DNA of 64,000 nt from UBA1783 sp033808805 (GCA_033808805.1 JAPXMY010000002.1:62001-126000); one strand, 5' to 3'. Numbered from the stretch's first letter, positions 34,769 to 43,238 are shown. Numbers and translations are program-made. The notes: generated by a model not told the origin, from the sequence alone.

Positions 34769-36061
34769 TTAACAATTAAGTAATGCCGCAATAGCACTTC
34801 CTGCCAGGTTCACATCATCACCACTGGTAATCATGTAATATCTGTGTAGTGTGTCGTTGATGTATTCTTTCATATATCTGTCAATCTTTTCTTTATATGA
34901 GTAGCATTTATGATAGGTTGATCCTTCAATAACAATTCTGCAAGGTGCTGATTTATATTTTCCACCATCCATTTGAACGATATCAGCAGCTAAGTTAACA
35001 GTTACCAGTTTTGCAGCTCTTTCAATTGCCAGATCAGCAAAATTGTAAAGAAGTTCAACATCATTTTCATTATGGCAGGCTTTTGCCAGTAAATTGTTTC
35101 CATAAGGTTCTCTTAAAAACTCATCAACTTCAACCATTGAAAAGTATGGTAAATCTTTGATGGTGCTTTCTTTTGAGAAAAGACCTTCCTTTGCGGCATG
35201 TTTAACGGTTTCACAGATTACATTACCAAGATAAATGCCTGAAATCATTTTTTCAAATAAATGGGCAGTTGGATTAATTGATTGTTCATCAAAAATCTTA
35301 TCAAATTTGCCTTGTGGTGTTTTGTTGAAACCTGCACTTTCCATATTGATAATCATTTTTTCTTCACCATGTAAATCAAGTTTAGTAATATTTTCTAATT
35401 TCTCAATATAAGCGGTATTAGTGCCGGTACCCAGGATTAAACCGATTTGGCCATCTACTTTTTCTGATGGCTTGATTGCTGGACCACCAAGAAGAGTAGA
35501 AACAGTATCATTTAATATGACGCCTGATATTTCTTTTTCAAAGCCTCTTTTTCTGATTTCTTTTTTCAGTTCTTCAAAAATCAGTTTTCCTTCGCAATCT
35601 TTAACGATGATTTCTTTAGAGAATTCAATTATCTTGCCATCTTTATCAGGCTGTATTTCTGCAGCAAAGGAGAAACAGAAACCGATTTTCTGACTTCTGT
35701 CCAAGTAAGGCATGATGATGTCGGTTAACTGGCTGAAAAACTCATTAATATGTAATGGTTTTTCAACTCCCAGCATGGTCTGTTTCTTCAGGTTTTCAAT
35801 CAATATACCTTCTTCTGTAAATGTGACATAGGCAATTCTCAGGTTGGTTCCCCCAGCATCAATTGCGATAACTGTTTCGTTTAAAGGAACTTCTCCCTTG
35901 GTTGAAACATAAGCTGGAATCATCATTAAAGATGAAGGTTTTCCCGCCAAGCCCAGTTTCATCTCTTCAACAAAGGATCTGGTTAGACTATCAATATCGA
36001 TATTATCAGGATGTTGATTGTATTTAAGTAAAAAATTATTAGCTATTTCTCTGAAATTCAT
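34769..36061 (-). CDS. Eukaryote-type hexokinase family protein
   Basis: 430 residues. The phosphate-1 motif VIAIDAGGTNLRIAYV is at about residues 50-65, the catalytic Asp region as ILNDTVSTLLGG near 180-191, GLILGTGTNTAYIE near 205-218, and a C-terminal adenosine site (VIEGSTYHKC). The length and the paired small/large domain pattern fit the eukaryotic hexokinase family, not ROK or bacterial GlcK. It should phosphorylate glucose or another hexose with ATP in the cytosol. I took the ATG at 36061 (GGAGG at 36066-36070 on the minus strand); a longer frame to 36205 would run through the neighbour's promoter. Confidence 0.88.
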   Translation of the reverse strand: MNFREIANNFLLKYNQHPDNIDIDSLTRSFVEEMKLGLAGKPSSLMMIPAYVSTKGEVPLNETVIAIDAGGTNLRIAYVTFTEEGILIENLKKQTMLGVEKPLHINEFFSQLTDIIMPYLDRSQKIGFCFSFAAEIQPDKDGKIIEFSKEIIVKDCEGKLIFEELKKEIRKRGFEKEISGVILNDTVSTLLGGPAIKPSEKVDGQIGLILGTGTNTAYIEKLENITKLDLHGEEKMIINMESAGFNKTPQGKFDKIFDEQSINPTAHLFEKMISGIYLGNVICETVKHAAKEGLFSKESTIKDLPYFSMVEVDEFLREPYGNNLLAKACHNENDVELLYNFADLAIERAAKLVTVNLAADIVQMDGGKYKSAPCRIVIEGSTYHKCYSYKEKIDRYMKEYINDTLHRYYMITSGDDVNLAGSAIAALLNC

Positions 36062-36081
36062 TGTGACCTCCATATAGTTAT

Positions 36082-36110
36082 TTGTTAAATCAATTATAAC
36101 ATAATATAAT
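36082..36110 (+). promoter_or_regulatory. Promoter of the PHP gene, very short leader
   Basis: TTGTTA (36082-36087), 17-base spacer, TATAAT (36105-36110). The predicted start of the transcript (about 36117) falls on the GGTGAT Shine-Dalgarno at 36117-36122. Confidence 0.6.
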
Positions 36111-36126
36111 TGATTTGGTGATGAAG

Positions 36127-37020
36127 ATGAAGATAGATTTGCATATACATACTGATAAATCAGCTGATGGACAGCTGACTGCCAGAGAGATTGTTGAAAG
36201 AGCAAAAAAGCTGAAGATGGATATTATCGCTATCAGTGATCATGATAGTGTTTCAGCTCTAAAGGAAGCAGAAAAGTGGTCAAAGGAATATGAAATAGAC
36301 TTTGTGCCGGCAACAGAGGTAAGTGCAGTAATGGATGATGGTACCTTGCTGCATATTATAGGCTACAATATTGATTATAGTGATCCAAGATTTATCGAAC
36401 GAGAAAAAAAGGTTAAAGATGAATTAAGAAATTTAGGTGCAATTCTGATGCAAAAGGCCTGGAATTTTGGTTTTAAGTTTGAGGCCCATAAAGTAATCGA
36501 AGTTTCCAATGAGGGACTGGTTGAACCGGAAAGCATTGGAGAAATTGTTTTGGATGATTTTAGAAATGATACTGATGAAAGGCTGAAAGAATTCAGAACT
36601 GGTGGCAAACTGGCTGATAATCCGTATTTTAATTTCTATAGAGAGTTTTATGCTCAAGGAAAGCCCTGTCATGTTGATGAAGATTTTTCTTTACCTATTA
36701 AAGAGGCCCAAGAGTTGATCCATGGCTGTGGTGGCCTGATGGTATTAGCTCATCCGCAGCATAATATTGGCTATGAAGAAGATAAATTAAAAGAGATTAT
36801 ATCTTATGGTTTAGATGGCATTGAAGTCTACAGCAGCTATCATGATAAAAAGGCTGTTGATTATTACTATAAAAAAGCTAAGGAATATAATCTTCTGATG
36901 TCGGTTGGATCGGATTTTCACGGTCGCAATAAACCAGCAATAGAAATTGGAAGTGTCGAGTTTGACCAAAGCGAGGTAAAAAAGTTAATTAAAAAGTTGA
37001 AACAATGTAAGCGATTATAA
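36127..37020 (+). CDS. PHP domain phosphoesterase
   Basis: 297 residues. The PHP metal motifs are in order: DLHIHTDKSADG (about 3-14), ISDHDS (about 37-42), TEVSA (about 65-69), LAHPQHN (about 205-211) and GSDFHGRNKP near 264-273. Members of this COG0613-like group include nucleoside 3',5'-bisphosphate phosphatases and oligoribonucleases. It is cytosolic with no extra domains. The TTG at 36115 and ATG at 36121 are too close to the predicted transcript start, so 36127 is preferred. Divergent from hexokinase. Confidence 0.88.
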   Translation: MKIDLHIHTDKSADGQLTAREIVERAKKLKMDIIAISDHDSVSALKEAEKWSKEYEIDFVPATEVSAVMDDGTLLHIIGYNIDYSDPRFIEREKKVKDELRNLGAILMQKAWNFGFKFEAHKVIEVSNEGLVEPESIGEIVLDDFRNDTDERLKEFRTGGKLADNPYFNFYREFYAQGKPCHVDEDFSLPIKEAQELIHGCGGLMVLAHPQHNIGYEEDKLKEIISYGLDGIEVYSSYHDKKAVDYYYKKAKEYNLLMSVGSDFHGRNKPAIEIGSVEFDQSEVKKLIKKLKQCKRL

Positions 37021-37050
37021 AAAAATGAAAATATTTACAAAAATCTCCTA

Positions 37051-37079
37051 TTGAAAATGAAAATTATTTCATATATAAT
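37051..37079 (+). promoter_or_regulatory. Promoter of the pyrophosphatase-like gene
   Basis: TTGAAA (37051-37056), 17-base spacer, TATAAT (37074-37079). Confidence 0.8.
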
Positions 37080-37100
37080 GTATTTTGTGGAGGTGTCTAG

Positions 37101-37487
37101 ATGGAGTTTGAAAATAATGCATTGTTTTGGCAAAAAATAGATACTTTATATCTATCAAGTGATTTAGTAATTGATAGACCTAAAAATTCAGTGCATCCAA
37201 TGTATACCAATCTTATATATCCGGTTGATTATGGGTATTTAAAGGATTTACATGGTACTAATCCTGATCATATATCTGTTTATCGTGGTACACTTGATGC
37301 AACCAATGTTTCATCTTTAGTAGTATGTGCTGACATACTTAAAAGAGATATTGAGGTTAAACTTTTAGTTGGCTGTAATGATAGTGAAATTAATTCAATT
37401 CTGGAGTTTTTAAATCAGACTGATTTTCAGAAAGCAGTGATTATTAATCGAGGCAAAAACATTCCTGTCTGGGCTGGTAACATCTAA
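37101..37487 (+). CDS. Inorganic pyrophosphatase-like protein, probably not an active PPase
   Basis: 128 residues, shorter than family I pyrophosphatases (about 165-180). The fold signature is clear (VIDRPKNSVHPMYTNLIYPVDYGYLKD), but the segment that should hold the DGDPLD metal-binding aspartates reads GTNPDHISVYRG, with only one Asp. Ordinary pyrophosphatase chemistry is therefore doubtful. Similar short homologues occur in other Firmicutes with unknown role. It has its own promoter, a GGAGGTG ribosome-binding site and a terminator. Confidence 0.75.
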   Translation: MEFENNALFWQKIDTLYLSSDLVIDRPKNSVHPMYTNLIYPVDYGYLKDLHGTNPDHISVYRGTLDATNVSSLVVCADILKRDIEVKLLVGCNDSEINSILEFLNQTDFQKAVIINRGKNIPVWAGNI

Positions 37488-37488
37488 G

Positions 37489-37513
37489 CAAACACAATTT
37501 TTTGTGTTTTTTT
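37489..37513 (+). terminator. Intrinsic terminator
   Basis: AACACAA (37491-37497) pairs with TTGTGTT (37502-37508), followed by Ts. Confidence 0.75.
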
Positions 37514-37534
37514 ATTCTTGAAGGAGAGTATTTA

Positions 37535-39004
37535 ATGGGTAAGAAATTGACAATATTGCACTCTAATGATTTACATGGCGATTTTTTAGCTGAAAAGATT
37601 GATGAAAAACTTGTTGGTGGAGTTTCACTTTTATCTGGCTATATCAGAAGAGAAAGAGAAATCAATGATTCACTGTTATATGTTATTGCCGGGGATATGT
37701 TTAGAGGTTCAATTATCGATTCAGAATATAAGGGCCTTTCAACAATTGAAATCATGAATTTCTTAGGTCCAGATGTAGTTACAGTTGGTAATCATGAAAC
37801 CGATTATGGTATCGCTCATTTACTGTTTTTGGAAAAGTGTGCCAAGTTTCCTATTATCAATGCCAACCTGTATATCAAAAGTAATCATCAAAGATTATTC
37901 AGTCCTTTTAAGGTCGTTTATATCAATGGTTTAAGAGTAATGTTTATTGGAGTTTTAACCGAAGAAGTGTTAAATCAGACTAAAGGTGAAGAATTAATCG
38001 GCGCCTTTGTTGATATCTGGGAAGCCAGAAAGGAAATTGGGGTTATAATAGACAACTACAAAACTACCTCTATTGACTTGACTGTTTTATTGACTCATAT
38101 AGGTTTTGAGGAAGATAAAAAGCTGGCAGCTATTTTAGACCCAGAATGGGGAGTAGATATGATAATAGGGGGTCACTCACACACCAGTCTAAGTGAACCG
38201 GCTATAGTCAACGGAATTCCAATTGTTCAGGCTTATACTGGTACTGATCAGATTGGCAGATTTGATATTGATTTTGATGATAAGAATAAATTGATTGGAT
38301 ACACATGGCAGTGTATTCCGATTAATGAAAAGACCTGTCCATTTGATCCGATTATGGAAGAGCTCTTAGGTGTATATAAGGATGAAACGGATAAAAAATA
38401 TCAAAGGATAATTACAACTTTTAGAAGACCTTTATCCCATCCACAACGCAATATGGAAACGGAGCTGGGAAATCTGATTGCTGATTTATTACAGGTCGAT
38501 TCTTCTTTCGATATTATGCTGTTTGGCTCAGGAGCCATAAGGAAAAAACAGCTTGGTCCAATCGTCAGATATCAGGATTTAAAAGAATGTCTGCCTTATG
38601 ATGAAGCAGTTGTCATGCTGGAAGTTACAGGCAAACAGTTTAAACATATGATCAAACATATGCTGAGAGATGAATGTTATGATGATGGACATACTGAGTT
38701 CTATCAGGTATCCAAGGGTGTTCATATTGTCTATAATCGTCTGACCAAGGTACTTGAAGTCTGTCAGTTAAACGGTAAAGATATTTATGATGAAAAGATT
38801 ATCAAGATTGGATTGACTGCTGGATATCATCTGGATGGTTTCAGCAAATTCTTTGATGTACCAATTGAAGAGCTCTATGCCAATAAAAAACCTAAGACCG
38901 TTATTACTTCATGTAATGCGATATTTGAGGAACTATTATCAGCATCAACAAATTTTGATTCCCATTTAGAAGATAGAATTGTGATTAAAAATAGAAATCT
39001 ATAA
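37535..39004 (+). CDS. 5'-nucleotidase / UshA-type metallophosphoesterase, cytoplasmic
   Basis: 489 residues. The N-terminal calcineurin-like domain has the five metal blocks: HSNDLHGDF (about 8-16), GDMFRGS, GNHETDYG, THIGFEED and GGHSHT near 213. The C-terminal 5'-nucleotidase domain (from about 300) carries ETELGNLIADLLQ and GSGAIRKKQ. Family members cleave nucleotides, cyclic nucleotides or UDP-sugars. Unlike exported UshA it has no signal peptide. The start at 37535 is fixed by GAAGGAGAG at 37520-37528; the longer frame from 37502 runs through the preceding terminator. Confidence 0.88.
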   Translation: MGKKLTILHSNDLHGDFLAEKIDEKLVGGVSLLSGYIRREREINDSLLYVIAGDMFRGSIIDSEYKGLSTIEIMNFLGPDVVTVGNHETDYGIAHLLFLEKCAKFPIINANLYIKSNHQRLFSPFKVVYINGLRVMFIGVLTEEVLNQTKGEELIGAFVDIWEARKEIGVIIDNYKTTSIDLTVLLTHIGFEEDKKLAAILDPEWGVDMIIGGHSHTSLSEPAIVNGIPIVQAYTGTDQIGRFDIDFDDKNKLIGYTWQCIPINEKTCPFDPIMEELLGVYKDETDKKYQRIITTFRRPLSHPQRNMETELGNLIADLLQVDSSFDIMLFGSGAIRKKQLGPIVRYQDLKECLPYDEAVVMLEVTGKQFKHMIKHMLRDECYDDGHTEFYQVSKGVHIVYNRLTKVLEVCQLNGKDIYDEKIIKIGLTAGYHLDGFSKFFDVPIEELYANKKPKTVITSCNAIFEELLSASTNFDSHLEDRIVIKNRNL

Positions 39005-39009
39005 AAAAG

Positions 39010-39049
39010 AGAAGGATTGTTAAAAATATGTTAATAATCCTTCTTTTTT
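39010..39049 (+). terminator. Intrinsic terminator
   Basis: GAAGGATT (39011-39018) pairs with AATCCTTC (39036-39043), with further A-T pairs inside, then Ts. Confidence 0.88.
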
Positions 39050-39051
39050 CA

Positions 39052-39077
39052 CTATTTGTTGAAAAATTAACAAATAG
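39052..39077. promoter_or_regulatory. Rex-like operator on the lipoprotein promoter
   Basis: The core TTGTTGAAAAATTAACAA (39056-39073) differs by one base from the clostridial Rex consensus TTGTTAA-N4-TTAACAA, and it lies within a longer perfect dyad (CTATTTGTT / AACAAATAG). It covers the -35 box of the promoter at 39059. A rex gene is present at 56094. Confidence 0.55.
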
Positions 39078-39086
39078 GAGTAAAAT
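39059..39086 (+). promoter_or_regulatory. Promoter of the lipoprotein gene
   Basis: TTGAAA (39059-39064), 16-base spacer, TAAAAT (39081-39086), overlapped by the Rex-like dyad. Confidence 0.6.
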
Positions 39087-39152
39087 AAAAATGTAGTAAA
39101 CAATAAATATAGATTGTTAGTATTATCCTTAGACAACTGGGTGGTGGTAATA

Positions 39153-40115
39153 ATGAGGAAATTATTAGTTCTATTAGCTTTATTGACAGTATTATGCTCT
39201 TTAAGCGGTTGTAAAAAACAGGAGCCAATCGCAGATATTGTAGAGCAGTGTGCCTTGTCTTTTGCTAAAGCATATCTGATAAATAATTTTGAATATAATC
39301 CTTCTACCAAATATTATATTTCTGAAAGACTTAAGGGATTTGGCCAGCAGCAGAAAAGTAAAACGGTTCAGTTTCCCTGTTATTATTTTGTCTATGATAT
39401 GGAAAATATTTTGTTCTGTGTCGGGGTATACAGTTCAGAAAAGAATGATACTGGTACAATAACCTATCCCTATATGGGCAAGTTTGTTTATGCTCTTTTA
39501 GTTGATAAAACTACCGAAATGGTTTTAAAAGAAAAAAATATCTATGCTGATAAAATAAAAATCAATAAAGAAATAAAACTATCCAGAATAAATAAAATAA
39601 CTGTTAATGAATGTTTTTCAACGGAGGAAACCAGTTTAATAATTAAAGATATGCTGATTGAAGCAGCAAATAGAAAGATAAAAGGATTGGAGTATACTGA
39701 AGAGGACAGGTTCTATATAAAAAATCCAATCAGAGATTATACAATAGTTGTTGAAGATGAAAAAAATATCTGTATCAATGAAAAACTGATTTACCCATTG
39801 TTTATGAACAATGAAATAATTGCGCTTTTTGAGTTTCATCCTAATGGCAGTATTGCCAGTACAAAGAAAGTCGATCAAAACAGTATTTATACAAAAGCCT
39901 ATCAGACATCTGATAAATTTGTTCTTGTTCATGGTGGTGATTATCCGTATTTAAAAACTTATTGTCTGTATGGTGATGAAACATTGGATGCTGAAGTACT
40001 AAGTGAAATGTTAAAAGATCCGATTTTCATCAAAACAAAAGTAAAAATTGATCAGATTCTGTCAAATTTACAGCCGTATGGCTTAATGATTGAACTGGAA
40101 ATTAGTGGAATATAG
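39153..40115 (+). CDS. Lipoprotein of unknown function, possibly Rex-regulated
   Basis: 320 residues. Signal sequence with lipobox LSGC, lipidated Cys20. The mature part is a mixed alpha/beta protein rich in Lys, Ile and Tyr, with no motif I recognise. I chose ATG 39153 because it opens the signal peptide and has GGTGG upstream; the frame from 39114 adds residues that spoil the signal. The Rex-like operator over its promoter suggests expression when NADH is high. Confidence 0.75.
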   Translation: MRKLLVLLALLTVLCSLSGCKKQEPIADIVEQCALSFAKAYLINNFEYNPSTKYYISERLKGFGQQQKSKTVQFPCYYFVYDMENILFCVGVYSSEKNDTGTITYPYMGKFVYALLVDKTTEMVLKEKNIYADKIKINKEIKLSRINKITVNECFSTEETSLIIKDMLIEAANRKIKGLEYTEEDRFYIKNPIRDYTIVVEDEKNICINEKLIYPLFMNNEIIALFEFHPNGSIASTKKVDQNSIYTKAYQTSDKFVLVHGGDYPYLKTYCLYGDETLDAEVLSEMLKDPIFIKTKVKIDQILSNLQPYGLMIELEISGI

Positions 40116-40118
40116 TAT

Positions 40119-40148
40119 AAAAAAATCAGGAATTTACCTGATTTTTTT
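40119..40148. terminator. Bidirectional terminator
   Basis: ATCAGG (40125-40130) pairs with CCTGAT (40137-40142), flanked by A and T runs on both sides. It serves the lipoprotein gene and the convergent mgtE. Confidence 0.85.
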
Positions 40149-41547
40149 AAATCGTGTTGAATACCTGGATTATCAATAACCATGATAAACCGTAATAGAC
40201 AATAACTGCGACCAGATCATTTAAAGTTGTAATCAGTGGTCCAGAAGCTACTGCTGGATCAATATTGATACTATGGAAAGTTATTGGAACAAGAGTTCCC
40301 ATCAAAGATGATACTACCAGTGTTAAGATCAGGGCCAAAGCTACACAAAGACCAATTAAAAGTGAAAATTGAAAATCTTTTCCCTTAAACAGCATTATAT
40401 AAGCTGTAACTACAACAATTGATAAAGCTCCAAGCAAAATCCCATTGGTCAGTCCGATTTGAACTTCTTTCAAGATGTGTCTTAGCTTTTCCTTCGTTGT
40501 TAAATTTTCGACCAACAGAACTCTGACGGTGACAGCCAGTGATTGAGTCCCGACATTACCAGCCATACCAAGTATTAATGATTGAAAACAGATAATCAGT
40601 GGGATCTGCTGAACAACAGTTTCAAAGACACCGACCACTGAAGAAATTCCTAAGCCAAAAATAAGTAAGATCATCAGCCATGGAATTCTTTTTTTGACTG
40701 ACTCAAAAATAGATTCACTGATATCTTCTTCACTGGTCAAACCACCAAGTTTAGCATAGTCATCACTAAGTTCAAAATCAACCATCTCAACGATGTCGGT
40801 TGCGGTAATAATGCCGATAATATGGTCATCTTTGTCCAATACCGGATAAGAGTCTTCGGAATAGTCCTTTAAGTCTTCCAAAAGGTGAGAGATTAAAGCA
40901 TCGGCATAAACGGTCGGATAACTGTTGGTTATGATATCTTCTAAAGGAGAACCTTCTCTGGCAATGATTAAATCTTTTAAATCAATTGCACCATAAAACT
41001 TATTTTGTTCATCAACGACATAAATAGTGGAAACATTATCATTATCTTCAGCTTGAGCCACTAAAGCGCGCATAGCTTCTTTAATCGATAAATCCTTATG
41101 AATTTCAATATAGTTAGTAGTCATCATACTACCAATGGTATCTTCATCATAAGACTGAATCAACAGGATATCCTCACTGCTTTCCTCATCCATCATTTCA
41201 ATGATTCTGTCCTTGATTTGATCATCTTCAATCTCTTCTAAAACGTCAACAGCATCATCCGAGTCCATTTCAGATAAAATCTGAGCTGCCAGTTCAATAT
41301 CGATTTCCTTAACAAAAATTTCGGTATCTTCAAGGTAGGCAAAAATTTCTGATAGCTGCTCATCATCAACAAGACTAAAAATCAATTTTCTTTTATCTGG
41401 TTCCATTTCTTCTATCGCATCAGCGATATCTGAAGCATGGTAATCAATAAACAGATCCTGCAAGGTTTGTTCAGAGATGTCCTGATTTAATAAATCAATA
41501 ATCTCAGCTACATATTCTGGGTTTGTTAAGCGTGTATCATTTGCCAT
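40147..41547 (-). CDS. mgtE: Magnesium transporter MgtE
   Basis: 466 residues, full length. An acidic N-terminal MgtE_N domain (about 15-130, many Asp/Glu pairs that bind Mg2+) is followed by two CBS domains (about 135-260, including DEDTIGSMMTTNYIEI and IIGIITATDIVEMV), a connecting helix and five transmembrane helices (from about 285, with PLITTLNDLVAVIVYYG at the end). The channel closes when cytosolic Mg2+ fills the N and CBS domains. GGAGG (41553-41557 on the minus strand) sets the start. The leader holds a long hairpin but no recognisable M-box. Confidence 0.96.
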   Translation of the reverse strand: MANDTRLTNPEYVAEIIDLLNQDISEQTLQDLFIDYHASDIADAIEEMEPDKRKLIFSLVDDEQLSEIFAYLEDTEIFVKEIDIELAAQILSEMDSDDAVDVLEEIEDDQIKDRIIEMMDEESSEDILLIQSYDEDTIGSMMTTNYIEIHKDLSIKEAMRALVAQAEDNDNVSTIYVVDEQNKFYGAIDLKDLIIAREGSPLEDIITNSYPTVYADALISHLLEDLKDYSEDSYPVLDKDDHIIGIITATDIVEMVDFELSDDYAKLGGLTSEEDISESIFESVKKRIPWLMILLIFGLGISSVVGVFETVVQQIPLIICFQSLILGMAGNVGTQSLAVTVRVLLVENLTTKEKLRHILKEVQIGLTNGILLGALSIVVVTAYIMLFKGKDFQFSLLIGLCVALALILTLVVSSLMGTLVPITFHSINIDPAVASGPLITTLNDLVAVIVYYGLSWLLIIQVFNTI

Positions 41548-41572
41548 ATATTTCCTCCATTCATTTTTTTGC

Positions 41573-41632
41573 TGATGGAAGAAAAGCCCTGTCTGAAAGT
41601 TAGAAAAAGTGAAAAGTTTCTTTTATTCCATC
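41573..41632 (-). promoter_or_regulatory. Long-range hairpin in the mgtE leader
   Basis: GATGGAAGAAAAG (41573-41585) pairs with CTTTTATTCCATC (41620-41632) except for one mismatch, enclosing about 34 bases, 12 bases upstream of the Shine-Dalgarno. It could be a translational control element, but no known class is recognised. Confidence 0.4.
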
Positions 41633-41786
41633 GATATATAAAATAAAAATTATTATTATCCACTTCCAATGACTTCCACCCACTTTCTTACTTCTAATTA
41701 ATTTTAAATCCAATAAGCATTATTTTCAATGTAAAAAATATGAAAACCCTTTATAATTATGATATGGAGTAAAGAGGAGGACAATT

Positions 41787-42536
41787 ATGAAAGCTTGGGA
41801 AAAGTATTTTGAAGTGGAAAAACAGGTTGTTGATAAAGTTATAAAAGTAAATAAGGATGCTATTGTTAAAGCAGCTCAAATTCTGGCTGAAACAACCGAA
41901 AAGGGCGGTTTAATATATGGTTTTGGAACAGGTCATTCGCATCTGGTGGTTGATGATGCTTTCTGGCGTGCTGCAACCCCTGCCAACTATGCGGCCTTAT
42001 TAGAACATTCAGCCACAGGCAATACTGAAATTACTAAATCATATTTAGTTGAAAATACTTATGGAATAGGAAGAATTATAGTTGACTATAATCGCATTAC
42101 TCCTAATGACTGTATGATTATTATTTCCAACAGTGGCAACAATATTGCCCCAGTAGATGCCGCAATAAGAGCCAAAGAAAAAGGAATTCCAGTTATAGCG
42201 ATTACAGCTGTTGAGTATAGTAACTATCTAACTACTAAACATAAAGATGGTCTGAAACTAAAAGATGTTGCTGATGTTGTATTGGATAACTGCTGCATTA
42301 TTGGTGATGCTGCTGTAGAAATTGAAGGTTTTCCAATGAAAGTGGGAAGTGTTTCAACAATTCCTAATATTTTTCTGCAAAACGCTATCTTGACACAAAT
42401 GGTAGAAAATCTGGTTCAAAAAGGTATTCAGCCTGATGTTTACTACAATGGTCATATGGCCTTTATGAATGAAGATTTTGCCGATCATAATGACAGATTG
42501 GTAGACAAGTATTTTTATCGCATTAGAAATTTGTAG
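41787..42536 (+). CDS. SIS domain protein (UPF0309-like)
   Basis: 249 residues, one SIS (phosphosugar-binding) domain. Seen: GLIYGFGTGHSHLVVDD (about 37-53), PNDCMIIISNSGNN (about 107-120), GIPVIAITAVEY. These loops normally bind sugar phosphates in isomerases and regulators. A paralogue lies at 58410. It is followed after 11 bases by an MBL-fold hydrolase gene, probably one transcript. TATAAT at 41752-41757 is a likely -10. The sugar is unknown. Confidence 0.82.
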   Translation: MKAWEKYFEVEKQVVDKVIKVNKDAIVKAAQILAETTEKGGLIYGFGTGHSHLVVDDAFWRAATPANYAALLEHSATGNTEITKSYLVENTYGIGRIIVDYNRITPNDCMIIISNSGNNIAPVDAAIRAKEKGIPVIAITAVEYSNYLTTKHKDGLKLKDVADVVLDNCCIIGDAAVEIEGFPMKVGSVSTIPNIFLQNAILTQMVENLVQKGIQPDVYYNGHMAFMNEDFADHNDRLVDKYFYRIRNL

Positions 42537-42547
42537 GAGGGAAAAAG

Positions 42548-43168
42548 ATGTTAATTAAATGGTTAGGACATTCTTGTTTTAAAATTTCGGTTGAAAGCCA
42601 GAGTTTGATTATCGACCCTTTTGAAAAGGGGTCGGTCAAGGGCTTTAGAGATCTTGATGAAAAGGCAAACATCGTTTTATGTTCTCATCTACATGGCGAT
42701 CATTGTGGTACCAGTTGTGTAGAACTTGTGGAATCTAAATACGATAGTCCTTTTGAAATTGAGACAATAGACTCATATCATGATGAAAAGAAAGGAGCCT
42801 TAAGAGGTGACAATCTAATTCATATTATTACTGTCCAGGACTATTACAAAGTTGTTCATCTAGGTGATTTAGGATGTATGCCTGAAAAAGAGCAGATTGA
42901 AAAAATTAAAGACTGTCATGTGCTTTTAATTCCGGTTGGTGGTTATTATACTATCGGTCCTGAAGTAGCAAAAGAAATTGTCGAGGCTGTTAATCCCAAG
43001 GTAACCATACCAATGCATTATAAATCAGCTGATTTCGGTTATGATGTATTGAAGACAGTTTTTGACTTTACTAAATATTTTGAAAAAGTTATTTATCTAA
43101 CGACTGATACACTGCAGTTTTCAGATGAACTGGATAATGAAATTATTGTTTTAGATTATCTGATTTAA
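42548..43168 (+). CDS. MBL-fold metallohydrolase (UPF0173/UlaG-like)
   Basis: 206 residues. The compact beta-lactamase fold begins WLGHSCFKI and carries the zinc motif SHLHGDH at about residues 46-52, then GDLG near 107 and a final IPMHYKS near 157-163. Relatives include L-ascorbate-6-phosphate lactonase and small uncharacterised hydrolases. Linkage to a SIS protein hints at a sugar-phosphate substrate. AGGAGG at 42535-42540 is the ribosome-binding site. Confidence 0.85.
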   Translation: MLIKWLGHSCFKISVESQSLIIDPFEKGSVKGFRDLDEKANIVLCSHLHGDHCGTSCVELVESKYDSPFEIETIDSYHDEKKGALRGDNLIHIITVQDYYKVVHLGDLGCMPEKEQIEKIKDCHVLLIPVGGYYTIGPEVAKEIVEAVNPKVTIPMHYKSADFGYDVLKTVFDFTKYFEKVIYLTTDTLQFSDELDNEIIVLDYLI

Positions 43169-43175
43169 AAAGTAG

Positions 43176-43208
43176 AAAACCTAGTTGAAACAGGCTAGGT
43201 TTTTTTAT
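43176..43208 (+). terminator. Intrinsic terminator
   Basis: AACCTAG (43178-43184) pairs with CTAGGTT (43195-43201), then Ts. Confidence 0.9.
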
Positions 43209-43210
43209 GT

Positions 43211-43238
43211 TTGATTATTTGAACTATTGAATTATAAT
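43211..43238 (+). promoter_or_regulatory. Promoter of the t6A operon, very short leader
   Basis: TTGATT (43211-43216), 16-base spacer, TATAAT (43233-43238). The transcript would begin near 43245, at the GGTGAT Shine-Dalgarno (43245-43250). Confidence 0.55.

Noticed and set aside
36062..36205. N-terminal extension of hexokinase
   Set aside because: The extension is not hexokinase-like, crosses the divergent promoter and PHP start, and a GGAGG site supports 36061.
41548..41786. M-box (Mg2+) riboswitch upstream of mgtE
   Set aside because: None of the conserved M-box blocks was seen; only a simple long hairpin is present.
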